The translations under genes were made by a program, and so were the position numbers. 64,000 bases of DNA from Sorangium aterium (lineage in GTDB: Bacteria; Myxococcota_A; Polyangia; Polyangiales; Polyangiaceae): NCBI RefSeq assembly GCF_028368935.1, contig NZ_JAQNDK010000006.1, positions 124,001 through 188,000 on the forward strand, read 5' to 3'. The notes beneath the pieces are model-generated. The model was not told the DNA's origin and made no database searches. It was given only the letters and a program-made list of their open reading frames with translations. Below are positions 23,901 to 32,642 of the stretch, one piece after another (position 1 is the first letter of the stretch; each line of letters starts with the position of its first letter).

Positions 23901-26778
23901 TCATCTTCGGAGGCGGCGTCCAGTACATGGCGGCCACCGTGGCGTTGAAGCGCGCGGTGGCGCGCGCGACGTCGTACCGATCGATGAGCGCCAGCATGGG
24001 CTCGTTCAGCTGGCGCGCCAGAGGCAGCTTCCCCAGGAGGTAGGCCAGGAGCAAGGCCGTGCACACGCAGCCCGCGAACGAGCTCTTCGTCAGCCCGTAC
24101 CGCAGCGTCTCCAGCACGATCATCGGCCAGCAGCACCGGCTCAGCGAGGACATCCAGAAGGCGGCGCAGGGCCCCAGCACCTCCAGGATCTTGCACCGCA
24201 GCGCGTGGGCGCGGTCGGCGCTCATCGGCAGCGCCTCCCAGTCCTCGACGGTCATGCGATGCAGGGCGGGCTCGATCTCGGTGATGAGCGCGTCGAACAG
24301 CGCCTGCTGCTCCTCCGGGGTCCTCGGCAGCGGCCGCCCGAGCCACGCCATCGCCGAGAGGCCGAGCTCGATGGCCTGCGCGGAGCGGCCTGTGACATGG
24401 AGAAACACGATCGAGACGCTGGCCACGCGCGCGCGCTCGAGCGGGTCCCGCGATCGCTCCAGGCAGCGCTGAAAGAGCCGCTCCGCTTCGTCGACCTGCT
24501 CCGCGAGCCAGAGGGCCTCGGCCATGACCAGGTGCACCTCGAAGGTCGTCTCCGGGGCCTCGGTCCACCCCTCCTCGCCCAGCAGCGACGCCGCCGTCCC
24601 GAGGAACGCCGCGGCCTGCGCGTAGGCCGCGCTGGCCTTGGCCCGCTGCCCCGCGCGCAGGTTCTGCTCGGAAAGATCGCGCTTTTCCTGGGCGTCCGTC
24701 AGCCGCTCGGCGGCCCGGTTGCGGTGGTAGAGCGTCGCGAACAGCTCCCCATCGGCGCACGCGACGCCGTGCCGAGCCCGCAGCGCTCGGCCGATCCGCA
24801 GGTGCAGCGACAGCCGCTGCTCTGCCGTGAGCGCCTCGTAGGCGGCCTGCTGGACCCGGTCGTGCACGAAGGCGTAGGCCTCGTGCCCCCGCTCGGCCTC
24901 GTGCACCAAGAGCCCCTCGCGCGCCGCCTCCGCCAAAAGGGCGCTGACCGTCTCCGCCTCTTGCCCCGAAAGGTGCGCCAAGAGCTCGGCGTCGAACCGG
25001 TCGCCGACGCACGCCGCCGTCTGCAGCGCGCGCTTCAGCTCGGGCGACAGCAGCTCTAGCCTGCGGGTCAGCAGCGCAACGACGTTGTCCGTGATCCCCG
25101 CCCGCTCGATCGCCTCTCGCTTCCATCGCCACCGCCCCGTCTCCGCGTCGCGCGAAAGCACCTTCCGCTCGTGCAAGAGCTGCAGAGACTGCCCGACGAA
25201 GAAGGGGCTGCCGTCGGTCTTGTCCTTGACCAGCCGCGAGAGCTCCTCCACCTCGGCCGCGGGCCGATCGAGCATGTCCGCCACCATCGCCGCGACCGCC
25301 TCCGCGCCGAGCGGCGAAAGCGCGATCCGTCCGGTCACGGCGCCCGGGGCCGCGGAGGCCGAGAGCAGCGCGTTCAACGGGTGCTCCGGGCTCACCGCCT
25401 CGTCCCGGTACGCCCCCACCACGAGCAGGTGCTGGCCCGCAGGCTCCTTCAGCAGCTCGCCCAAGAGCGAAAGCGACGCCGCGTCCGCCCACTGCAGGTC
25501 ATCGATGAACAGCACCAGCGGGTGCTCGGCCGTGGCCAGCGTCCGCACGAAGCGCAGCACCGTCGTCTGGAAGCGGAGCTTGGCCTCCATCGGCCCGAGC
25601 TCGACCAGCGGCTTCGGCTCGCCCAGGATGTGCGCCAGCTCGGGCATGAGCTCGACGAGGATCTGCCCGTTCGGCCCCGCGGCTCCCTGAAAGGCCTGCC
25701 TCCAGCGCTCCAGCACCTCGGCCGGATCCGCCAGCCGCCGCCGCACCACCGACCGCAGCGCCATCGCCAGCGCCGCGTGCGGCGTGCTGCGCTGCAGCTG
25801 GTCGAACTTGCCGGCGGCGAAGATCCCCCGCCGCGCGCGCACCTTTTCCTGCAGCGCCTGCACCAGCGCCGACTTGCCCACGCCCGAGGGCCCTGCCACC
25901 AGCGCCAGGACCGTCGCGCCGCCGCACGCCTGGTCGAACAGCGCCTCGAGCGCGGCGCCCTCGCGCTCCCGGCCGAACAGGCGCGAGGGCGCTCGGACCC
26001 GATCGTCCCAGTCGCGCCTCGCCAGCGGAAACGGCGCCACGGTTCCCGTCTCGACCCAGGCCCGCGCCGCCCGCTCCAGATCCCAGGCCGCGCCGCTCGC
26101 CGTCTGGTAGCGGTCCTCGGGGCTCTTGGCCAGCAGCTTGAGCACGATCGCGCTCGCGGCCTCGGGAATGTTTTGCTCGGGCGCGCGCTCGTGCGGGGGC
26201 ACGGGCGCCTGGGCGATGTGCGCGTGGATCAGCTCCAGCGCGTCGGTCGCGTCGAAGGGCAGCGCGCCGGTCAGCAGCTGGTAGAGCGTGGCGCCCAGCG
26301 CATACAGGTCCGCCCGGGCGTCCGGCGCTCGGTTCATCCGGCCCGTCTGCTCGGGCGCCATGTACGCCAGCGTTCCGGAGACCGCCTCCGGCGACCTCTG
26401 CGCGGCGAGCCGGGGCGCGCAAGAGGTCGCGAGCCCGACGTCGATCAAGCAGGCGCGCGTCCGCTCGGCGTCGACCAGGACGTTGTGCGGCTTGATGTCG
26501 CGGTGGAGGACGCCGCGCCGGTGCACCTCGCCCAGGCTGCGCGCAAGCGCGGCGCCCAGGCGCAGCGCGTCCCCCACCGGCAGCGGGCCCTGGTCGAGCA
26601 CGCGCGCCAGCGAGGTATCGCCCCAGGGCTCCAGCACGAGGACAGGCTTCGCGAGCGCGCGCGGACTCGGCGGCTCGTCGCAGGGAGCCTTCTGCATCGC
26701 TGGCGCGCAGCTCTTGGACTCGGCCGCTCGAGCGACGCACGTATCCGTCTGCAGGACCTCCCCCGTAACGTGGTCCAT
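20959..26778 (-). CDS. Giant hybrid kinase, copy 2, with degenerate Ser/Thr kinase domain
   Basis: A 1939-aa paralogue of the 14699-20668 product with the same downstream domains: ATPase (GPSGVGKS), helical region, GAF, HisKA (MSHELRTPLNS), HATPase (GTGLGLAI) and receiver (VIVLDLAMPGMDG). The N-terminal kinase is damaged. Against copy 1 about 28 residues are missing in frame between PSPRA and KPVLVLE, removing helix alphaC with its Glu and strand beta4. DFG has become DVG (113-115), while HRD (92-94) and a Lys at position 30 remain. This is most likely a pseudokinase used as a scaffold or sensor. The histidine-kinase half looks intact. It lies upstream of copy 1 on the same strand. Confidence 0.92.
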   Translation of the reverse strand: MDHVTGEVLQTDTCVARAAESKSCAPAMQKAPCDEPPSPRALAKPVLVLEPWGDTSLARVLDQGPLPVGDALRLGAALARSLGEVHRRGVLHRDIKPHNVLVDAERTRACLIDVGLATSCAPRLAAQRSPEAVSGTLAYMAPEQTGRMNRAPDARADLYALGATLYQLLTGALPFDATDALELIHAHIAQAPVPPHERAPEQNIPEAASAIVLKLLAKSPEDRYQTASGAAWDLERAARAWVETGTVAPFPLARRDWDDRVRAPSRLFGREREGAALEALFDQACGGATVLALVAGPSGVGKSALVQALQEKVRARRGIFAAGKFDQLQRSTPHAALAMALRSVVRRRLADPAEVLERWRQAFQGAAGPNGQILVELMPELAHILGEPKPLVELGPMEAKLRFQTTVLRFVRTLATAEHPLVLFIDDLQWADAASLSLLGELLKEPAGQHLLVVGAYRDEAVSPEHPLNALLSASAAPGAVTGRIALSPLGAEAVAAMVADMLDRPAAEVEELSRLVKDKTDGSPFFVGQSLQLLHERKVLSRDAETGRWRWKREAIERAGITDNVVALLTRRLELLSPELKRALQTAACVGDRFDAELLAHLSGQEAETVSALLAEAAREGLLVHEAERGHEAYAFVHDRVQQAAYEALTAEQRLSLHLRIGRALRARHGVACADGELFATLYHRNRAAERLTDAQEKRDLSEQNLRAGQRAKASAAYAQAAAFLGTAASLLGEEGWTEAPETTFEVHLVMAEALWLAEQVDEAERLFQRCLERSRDPLERARVASVSIVFLHVTGRSAQAIELGLSAMAWLGRPLPRTPEEQQALFDALITEIEPALHRMTVEDWEALPMSADRAHALRCKILEVLGPCAAFWMSSLSRCCWPMIVLETLRYGLTKSSFAGCVCTALLLAYLLGKLPLARQLNEPMLALIDRYDVARATARFNATVAAMYWTPPPKMRELYARAARTAAEERDPVAEAFSEIQGAMFQLIAGDDLDRVARDLDRMAYRDPMAMDFRNIIARSVAALSQAQAARAVERTLAEIARPARDATAMALLTATMALAGWTGVHFGADAWAVEAVLAVEPEWQVSWGTPMLIALTSALCVAGAHALPTATAERRALIEDRLAFHGARLSLWAQGCPESFEAVRLLMEAGRARAREEHEEAGRLYDQAIEHARDQDLVSTEALGLRLAGEHRLARGHRALARAYLSAAHDAYLRWGARAAAARLARRYPDSIAAPGRPALAADEPPEGASAPTSTIITDRTLHAYLDIASALRAAQALSGDRNLGSLVGRMLRLLAEYSGAERAVLALMQGGELVIAALLTVNPRQVKLALDEPVAGSTRLPATLVQYVARSKEPVVLGQAARDSRFDEDPYLLAHRPGSVLAVPLVHQGRLSGVMYLEHPSVEDAFPQARVELVTLLGALAATAVENATFYTELSAYNERLEREVAQRTGELEAAKEAADNANRAKSEFVSSMSHELRTPLNSILGYAQLLGRMTDLPAKAADSARIIHTAGTHLLSLINDVLDLAKIEAGKMDLHPTPVDLPTLLRIVANLCRVRAVEKGLSFAYERAGPERLVVRADEKRLMQVLLNLLGNAIKFTERGVVTLHVEVLEPPEERGRTVRFQVEDTGPGIAPEHLGRIFEAFEQVGDERRHAEGTGLGLAITKRLVERMGGSIEAKSQLGHGSVFAVTLRLLEVAAAKASAGLSWEAILGYEGERRTILVVDDKAENRALLRDLLEPLGFELLEADSGERALALAVERTPDVIVLDLAMPGMDGCEATRRLRQRPELARVAIIASSASISEAERQTSLSAGCDDFLPKPVQAGALLELLRATLQLEWKRQAGPGAAVTPPPMTDAEIGLLTPPSAEELSRLLDLADQGHVSGVLNELGRLDEADPRLGAWIEQVRAVARSFQIKRLRALLRAQVASVSRQLP
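21214..21701. repeat. 488-bp tract identical to 15008-15495
   Basis: The partner of the copy 1 tract, in direct orientation. Recombination between the two would delete about 6.2 kb and leave a single chimeric gene, so the pair is a potential instability point as well as a gene-conversion signature. Confidence 0.9.
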
Positions 26779-26897
26779 ATTTCATTCTCGACGATGCGAT
26801 GGCGCTTGTCACTCGCTATCGTGAATGAGCTCGATCGCACGCGCTGGTTTCTATGGTGCCTTGCGTTGCGTTCTCGCCTCCAGCACGCAGCGAGGGA

Positions 26898-27397
26898 TCA
26901 CGCGGCGTCGTCGAGAGGCTCTATCCGCGTGGCGTCACGGAGCTCCTGGAGGCGCTCGTCGGGCGGCGGCACCGGCCCGACCGCGGCCAGCTTGCCGGCC
27001 GCGAAGGCCGTCCCGAGGCGCCGCCTCTGGCACGACGAGGCCCGGCAGGTTGATGTCGGTGCCCCTCGGGCCCTCCGGGCCCAGGCGGTCGACCACCTTG
27101 ATGTCGACCCGGCTCGCGCCGGGCAGGCGCAGGCAGCGGTCCTCGATGCCGCGCTCGCGGAACAGCGCCTCGAAGGGCGCCGCGTCGTCGCTGCCGAGGA
27201 AGCCCGTCGTCGTGACCCGACCGGCGCGCCCGGCGCGCTCGGCCAGAAACGCGGCGACGTGGGTGCCCTTGCCGCCCGCCGTGAAGGTCTGGGCAGCGAC
27301 GCGGTTCACCGCGCCGGCCGCGAAGCCCGGGCACTCCCGTCTGGTCCACGGCCGCGTCGAGCGTCACCGTCACCAGACCGTCGCGACTCGATGTCAC
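26898..27397 (-). pseudogene. 1-phosphofructokinase-like (PfkB family) pseudogene
   Basis: The remains of a PfkB-family sugar kinase, most like FruK. From a GTG at 27397 it reads VTVTLDAAVDQTGVPG, then a frameshift, then AVNRVAAQTFTAGGKGTHVAAF and FLGSDDAAPFEALFRERGIED, then VDIKVVD and TDINLPGL. These are the N-terminal substrate-side motifs of 1-phosphofructokinase. After GLVVPEAAP the frame changes again to FAAGKLAAVGPVPPPDERL, a typical C-terminal end, with stop at 26898. About 180 central residues, including the ATP-binding GAGD region, are missing. The gene cannot make a working kinase. No phosphotransferase (PTS) genes lie nearby. Confidence 0.75.
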
Positions 27398-27470
27398 CGC
27401 GCTCCTGCTCCGAGCCACAGCGCTCCCGCTCCGGGGCGGGAGCGCTCGCCGGCGTGCGCCCCGAGAGGGC

Positions 27471-27737
27471 TCAGGCCGTCTCGAGGAACTTGCGCACCTG
27501 GGACTCGATCGCGCTGCCGGGCACGATGAAGGGCTTGTCCGTGATGTCCACGGAGAAGCTCTGAGCCGAGACGGCATACGTCCCCTTCACGGTCCCCGCC
27601 GGCGTCGGCACCGAGAAGTCGCCCTTGCCCTCGTTGCCCGTGAACTTGCCGCCGGCCTTCTCGATCGCCGCCTTGGCCTTCGCGACGATGTCTTGAGAGG
27701 AACCGCTGAAGGGGACTGAGAAGCTGTGCTTTGCCAT
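27471..27737 (-). CDS. Small PHA-granule-system-like protein
   Basis: An 88-aa protein starting MAKHSFSVPFSG, with AGGAG 6 bp before the ATG. The pattern of an N-terminal helix (DIVAKAKAAIEKAG), a beta-rich middle (GDFSVPTPAGTVKGTY) and a C-terminal DITDKPFIVPGSAIESQVRKFLE resembles the putative polyhydroxyalkanoic acid system family (PF09650), whose role is not established. The assignment comes from pattern only. It is divergent from the cellulase gene and downstream of the phosphofructokinase wreck. Confidence 0.6.
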   Translation of the reverse strand: MAKHSFSVPFSGSSQDIVAKAKAAIEKAGGKFTGNEGKGDFSVPTPAGTVKGTYAVSAQSFSVDITDKPFIVPGSAIESQVRKFLETA

Positions 27738-28052
27738 GTCGTCTCCTGGGGTGCTCGATCGCCATCCTGGTACGGCGCGAGGTGCGGCGGAGGTTAGTGC
27801 GGCCTCGCCACGGGTACCAGCGCGAACTTGCTGGGCCTTCCGCGCGCCGCAGATCGCGCGGAATCGCTGCGCGCCGCAGGGCCGCGCGGGATGGCGGGTG
27901 ATGGCAGGCTGCGCATCGCTGGCTGGCGAACGTTGACGGGACGGCCGCCGCGACGCCTCGAACCCGCGCGTCCGTAAGGATTGCGCTTGACAAGACGGAC
28001 AGAATCGCCGCTTTCTATGCGCCGATTGCTCCCAGTCGTGAACCGAGGACTT
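27738..28052. other. Divergent intergenic region upstream of the cellulase
   Basis: About 315 bp with no gene. At 27840-27861 there is an inverted repeat CCGCGCG/CGCGCGG with an 8-nt loop, and a similar GCGCGCCGCAG block recurs about 27 bp later. These could form hairpins in the leader of either gene, but GC-rich sequence makes chance pairing likely. Confidence 0.35.
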
Positions 28053-30434
28053 ATGAAGGACCTTTTTCTCAAGCAGTCGATCCTCCGCCGGGCGGGGCGG
28101 GTGTCCGCGCTCGCGCTCGCGCTCGGGCTGAGCGCTGGATGCGTTGTCACGCAGGGCCCCGGAGCGGGGGCCGCCCCTCCCGCCGGCGCGGGCCCCGACG
28201 CGAGCGCCTCGGGGGGCTCCGAGCCCGCGCGGACCAACCTGCTCAAGGCATCCGACTTCGACGACAACAAGAGCCTGCCCTGGAACACCTCGTTCACCGC
28301 GCCTGGCGCGGGCAGCGCCGAGGTGAAGAAGGGGGCCTATTGCGTCACGGTGACGAACAAGGGGTCAAACAACTGGGATGCCCAGTTCCGCCACCGGGAG
28401 ATGGTGATCCAGAAGGGGCACAGCTACACCCTCCAGTACAAGGCGTGGGCGTCCTCGCCCACGAAGGCGCGCCCGAAGGTCGGCATGTCGGGGCCGCCTT
28501 ACGAGGAGTACTGGTCGGACACCGTGATCCTCGGGACCGAGCCCAAGACCTTCTCCGGCAAGTTCACGATGGGGAAGGCCGATGACGCCACGGCGGAGCT
28601 CGCGTTCCACATCGGCGGCGCCATGGCGTCGGCCAAGGAGCCGTTCGAGGTCTGCATCGACGACATCCGCCTGGACGACCCGCAGTTCAAGGCCGCCGCG
28701 CCCGTGACCGAGTCGGCGGCGCCGAAGGTCGCCGTGAACCAGGTCGGGTATCTGCCCGGCGCCATCAAGATCGCCAGCGTGAACAGCGCGGCGACAGCGC
28801 CGGTCGCGTGGGAGCTGCTCGACGCCTCCGGCAAGCCGGTCGCCCACGGTCAGACCAAGGTCTTCGGAAAGGACGGCGCCTCCGGCGATCACGTCCACCT
28901 CGTCGACTTCACGGCCGTCAAGGCGCCGGGCCAGGGCTACGTGCTCAAGGTGGGGGAGGAGAAGAGCTTCCCGTTCGACATCGGAACGGGCCTTTACCAG
29001 AAGCTCAAGTACGACGCGCTCGCGTATTTCTACCACAACCGGAGCGGCATCGAGATCAAGATGCCGTTCGCCGGCAAGCCCGAGCTGGCGCGCCCGGCGG
29101 GGCACCTCAGCGACAAGAGCACGCGCTGCCTGAAGGACAGCGGCTGCGACTATGCGCTCGACGCGTCCCGCGGCTGGTACGACGCCGGCGACCACGGCAA
29201 GTACGTGGTCAACGGCGGCATCTCGGTGTGGACGCTGCTCAACTGGTACGAGCGCACGAAGCACCTCGGCGCCTCGAGCGCCGACTTCGCGGACGGCAAG
29301 CTCAACATCCCCGAGGGCAAGAACGGCGTGCCCGACATCCTCGACGAGGCGCGCTGGGAGCTCGAGTTCCTGATGGGCATGCAGGTGCCGGAAGGCAAGC
29401 CGCTCGCCGGCATGGTCCACCACAAGATGCATGACGAGTCGTGGACGGGCGTCGGCCTCGCGCCGCACGAGGACAAGCTGGCGCGCTTCCTCCACAAGCC
29501 GAGCACCGCGGCGACGCTCAACGTCGCGGCCACGGGGGCGCAGTGCGCGCGCATCTGGAAGACGGTGGACGCGGCGTTCTCGGCGAAGTGCCTGAAGGCC
29601 GCCGAGCGCGCCTGGGCGGCGGCGAAGCAGAACCCGGCCCTCTACGCGCCGCCCGGCGGCGACAAGGGCGGCGGGCCCTACGACGACACCGACGTCAAGG
29701 ACGAGTTCTACTGGGCGGCGGCGGAGCTCTTCGTCACGACGGGGAAGCCGGAGTACAAGAAGTTCCTTCAGGACTCGCCGCTCAACGCGCGGTTCCCGAC
29801 GGAGGTCGAAGGGGGCGCGGCGTCGATGAACTGGCGGGTCACCGACGCGCTCGGCCAGATCTCGATGGCGATCGTGCCCGGCCACGTGGACGCGGCGTGG
29901 CAGAAGGAGATCCGCGGCCGCATCGCGAAGGCGGCCGACCAGTACCTCGCCATCGCCGACAAGGAGGGGTACCGGACGCTCATCGCTCGGACGCATGAAG
30001 GCAAGTACGACTGGGGCTCGAACTCGGGCCTGCTGAACAACATGCTCGTGGTGGCGCTCGCCCACGACTTCACCAAGCAGCCGAAGTACCTCGACGGCGT
30101 GGTGCTGGGCATGGACTACATCCTCGGGCGCAACCCGCTCGGGCAGTCGTACGTGACCGGCTACGGCGACAAGCCGCTCGAGAACCCGCACCACCGGTTC
30201 TGGGCGCACCAGGCGAACAGCAAGTACCCGAAGGCGCCGCCCGGCGCCGTCTCCGGCGGGCCGAACTCCTCGCTCCAGGATCCTTATGCCCAGAGCGCCG
30301 GCCTCAAGGGGTGCGTCCCGCAGCGGTGCTTCGTGGACAACATCGAGGCCTGGAGCCTGAACGAGATCACGATCAACTGGAACGCGCCGTTCGCGTGGGT
30401 GACCGGCTTCCTCGACGAGAAGGCGAAGCCGTAG
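28053..30434 (+). CDS. Family 9 glycoside hydrolase (cellulase) lipoprotein
   Basis: A 793-aa secreted enzyme that should cleave beta-1,4-glucan. The ATG at 28053 follows CCGAGGAC and begins a lipoprotein signal ending LSAGC. After a Gly/Ala/Pro linker come a CBM4/9-like beta-sandwich (about 60-215), an Ig-like CelD_N domain (about 220-300) and a GH9 alpha/alpha barrel. The GH9 DAGD motif lies at 377-380 (GWYDAGDHGKYV) with the catalytic base Asp. The acid Glu is in LNEITINWNAP at about 771. A Gly-Pro-rich segment with GRNPLGQSYVTGYG and a conserved His is also present. Lipid anchoring suggests surface display. Cellulases of this type fit a cellulolytic myxobacterium such as Sorangium. Confidence 0.93.
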   Translation: MKDLFLKQSILRRAGRVSALALALGLSAGCVVTQGPGAGAAPPAGAGPDASASGGSEPARTNLLKASDFDDNKSLPWNTSFTAPGAGSAEVKKGAYCVTVTNKGSNNWDAQFRHREMVIQKGHSYTLQYKAWASSPTKARPKVGMSGPPYEEYWSDTVILGTEPKTFSGKFTMGKADDATAELAFHIGGAMASAKEPFEVCIDDIRLDDPQFKAAAPVTESAAPKVAVNQVGYLPGAIKIASVNSAATAPVAWELLDASGKPVAHGQTKVFGKDGASGDHVHLVDFTAVKAPGQGYVLKVGEEKSFPFDIGTGLYQKLKYDALAYFYHNRSGIEIKMPFAGKPELARPAGHLSDKSTRCLKDSGCDYALDASRGWYDAGDHGKYVVNGGISVWTLLNWYERTKHLGASSADFADGKLNIPEGKNGVPDILDEARWELEFLMGMQVPEGKPLAGMVHHKMHDESWTGVGLAPHEDKLARFLHKPSTAATLNVAATGAQCARIWKTVDAAFSAKCLKAAERAWAAAKQNPALYAPPGGDKGGGPYDDTDVKDEFYWAAAELFVTTGKPEYKKFLQDSPLNARFPTEVEGGAASMNWRVTDALGQISMAIVPGHVDAAWQKEIRGRIAKAADQYLAIADKEGYRTLIARTHEGKYDWGSNSGLLNNMLVVALAHDFTKQPKYLDGVVLGMDYILGRNPLGQSYVTGYGDKPLENPHHRFWAHQANSKYPKAPPGAVSGGPNSSLQDPYAQSAGLKGCVPQRCFVDNIEAWSLNEITINWNAPFAWVTGFLDEKAKP

Positions 30435-30461
30435 CCGCGCTGGCCGAAGGCGGGGTCTTTT

Positions 30462-30532
30462 GAACCGCCAAGGACGCCAAGGACGCCAAGTGAGATACAA
30501 AAATCTTGGCGTCTTGTGGCGCCTTGGCGGTT
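30462..30532. terminator. Long hairpin after the cellulase gene
   Basis: Two 29-bp arms built from iterated CCAAGGACG-like units (30462-30490 and 30504-30532) pair with few mismatches around an A-rich 13-nt loop. The right arm continues into TTTCATC. The position fits a terminator for the cellulase gene. The iterated AACCGCCAAGG-type arm also looks like a dispersed intergenic repeat seen in other GC-rich genomes. Confidence 0.7.
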
Positions 30533-30594
30533 TCATCCTTCCGGCAGGGTGGGGGAGTTCTCCCACCACCTGACGGCAGGCTCCGCCGGCCGCG

Positions 30595-32640
30595 GTGCAG
30601 CCGCCGGCGCGCCGGTGGTACCATCGCCTGGTCCTCGTGGAGCTCCGACCCGACCTCGTCATCGCGGACAAGCTGCACCTGTTGCGGCCCCTCGGGCAGG
30701 GCGGGATGGGGGTCGTGTGGGCGGCGCGGCACCTCGCCCTCGACACCGACGTCGCGGTGAAGTTCATCCGCCCCGAGCGGGCGGCGGAGCGTCCTGCCCT
30801 CGTCGCGCGCTTCCAGCGCGAGGCCAGGGCCACGGCGCGGATCGCGCACCCGCACGTGGTGCAGGTCATGGACTACGGCGTCGTCGGCGGCGCCGTGCCG
30901 TACCTCGTGATGGAGCTCCTGCGCGGGTTCTCGCTGGCCGAGCTCCTCGAGCGCGGCGGCCGCCTCAGCTTCGCCACCGCGAGGTCGCTCGTGCGGCAGG
31001 TGGGGAGCGCGCTCGAGAGCGCCCACGAGCTCGGCATCGTGCACCGCGACATCAAGCCCCACAACGTCTTCATCACGGAGGGGGGCCAGGGATACCCGCT
31101 CTTCGTCAAGGTGCTCGATTTCGGCGTCGCGAAGGTCGCGGGCGACGCGGCGGTGCCGGCGGCGAACCCCGCGCTCACCGAGACCGGGATGGTGATCGGA
31201 TCGGCTCCTTACATGAGCCCCGAGCAGCTCGAGGGGAGCAAGGACGTCGATCTCCGCTCCGATCTCTGGTCGCTCGGCGTCATTGTCTACGAGGTGTTGA
31301 CCGGCGCGCTGCCGTTCCAGGGCAGCTCGTTCGTCGCCGTCGGCGCGGCGGTCCTGAAGGGGAGGTTCCGCCCCGCCTGCGAGCAGAGGCCGGGCCTGCC
31401 GGCGCCGATCGACGACTGGTTCTCCAAGGCGCTCTCCGTCGATCCGACCTGCCGATTCCAGTCGGCGCGCGAGATGGTCGATGCGTTTCCGAGCCTGGAG
31501 GCCCGGACCGCGGAGGTCGACGCGCCCGCTGGCCGCCATCACCCCGCCGCGTTCGCGACGACCGTGGCCGCGCCGGTCGCTCTTCTGGGCGCGGCTGACG
31601 CTGCCGACGAGCTCGCGAGAGAGCCTGTCACCTCAGGCGCGCTCGCGGGCGATCCTGGGACGGCGAGCCCTGCCCCTGACTCCGGGGCTGGCCACACCGT
31701 GCTCCACCAGCGCGCCGCGGAGCGGCCCGGGGCGCGGGGCCCCTCGGGCGCGCGCGCCACGCGCCTCCGGCGGGCCGCGCCGCTCGCCGCCGCGGCGTGC
31801 GCTGCGGGCGCGGGGGTGGTCCTCTTCCTGTTCCTGCGCGAGCCGTCGGCCGGCTCGGGCGGCTGCCCGGACGGCATGGTGCTCATCGAAGGCGCCGAGT
31901 TCCAGATGGGCTCCAACGCGGACGCGGAGACGCCCAGCGACGAGACGCCGCGGCACGGCGTGACCGTGAGGCCGCTCTGCCTCGACATCACCGAGGTGAC
32001 GGTGAAGGCCTACTCGGACTGCCAGGCCTGCGAGCGCCCGCGGCGAACCGTCGAGTCGGAGGGGCTCACGCCCAACGGCCGCTCCTTCTGGAGCCAGTTC
32101 TGCAACGGCCCCGAGGCGCTGGACCACCCCATCAACTGCGTCGACTGGTACCAGGCAAAGGCGTATTGCGCCGCCTCCGGCAAGCGGCTGCCCACGGAGG
32201 CCGAGTGGGAGCTCGCGGCGCGCGGCAAGGACGCATGGACCTACCCCTGGGGCCACGCGCCCCCCTCGGGCGAACGCCTCAACGCCTGCGGGCCGGAGTG
32301 CAGCCGGATGCTGACGGAGCGGCTCGAGAAGGTGGGGAAGGGGCCGTGGCCTCGCATGTACAACGACGGCGACGCGGCCCCGGCGACTGCCCCCGTCGGG
32401 CGATCGCCGGCCGGGAAATCGCCTGCCGGCGCCCTGGACCTGGCCGGCAACGTCTGGGAGTGGACCGAGAGCCATTATTGCCCCTACGACAGGGACGATT
32501 GCGACGACTCCCGCCGTGTGCTCCGCGGCGGCGGGTGGGACACGGTCGAGAGCCAGTACGTGCGCTCCGCCCACCGCCGCCCGAGCGCTTCCACGGCGCG
32601 CGGCTGGAGCATCGGCTTCCGCTGCGCCAAGGACCCCTAG
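30595..32640 (+). CDS. Ser/Thr protein kinase fused to an FGE-sulfatase domain
   Basis: A 681-aa membrane protein. The cytoplasmic kinase domain (about 28-295) is complete: GQGGMG loop, Lys56 in VAVKFI, HRD at 150-152, DFG at 175-177 and APYMSPEQ. A linker and one membrane helix (about 392-415) follow. The extracytoplasmic part from about 422 is an FGE-sulfatase/SUMF1-like domain (PDGMVLIEGAEFQMGS, RLPTEAEWELAARG, LAGNVWEWT, RVLRGGGWD, GFRCAKD). In formylglycine-generating enzyme this fold oxidises a cysteine of sulfatases, but most bacterial relatives lack that activity and may act as binding domains. A GTG at 30595 opens the frame; a GTG at 30637 is an equally good start. It may sense an outside ligand and signal through the kinase. 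Confidence 0.92.
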   Translation: MQPPARRWYHRLVLVELRPDLVIADKLHLLRPLGQGGMGVVWAARHLALDTDVAVKFIRPERAAERPALVARFQREARATARIAHPHVVQVMDYGVVGGAVPYLVMELLRGFSLAELLERGGRLSFATARSLVRQVGSALESAHELGIVHRDIKPHNVFITEGGQGYPLFVKVLDFGVAKVAGDAAVPAANPALTETGMVIGSAPYMSPEQLEGSKDVDLRSDLWSLGVIVYEVLTGALPFQGSSFVAVGAAVLKGRFRPACEQRPGLPAPIDDWFSKALSVDPTCRFQSAREMVDAFPSLEARTAEVDAPAGRHHPAAFATTVAAPVALLGAADAADELAREPVTSGALAGDPGTASPAPDSGAGHTVLHQRAAERPGARGPSGARATRLRRAAPLAAAACAAGAGVVLFLFLREPSAGSGGCPDGMVLIEGAEFQMGSNADAETPSDETPRHGVTVRPLCLDITEVTVKAYSDCQACERPRRTVESEGLTPNGRSFWSQFCNGPEALDHPINCVDWYQAKAYCAASGKRLPTEAEWELAARGKDAWTYPWGHAPPSGERLNACGPECSRMLTERLEKVGKGPWPRMYNDGDAAPATAPVGRSPAGKSPAGALDLAGNVWEWTESHYCPYDRDDCDDSRRVLRGGGWDTVESQYVRSAHRRPSASTARGWSIGFRCAKDP

Positions 32641-32642
32641 GC

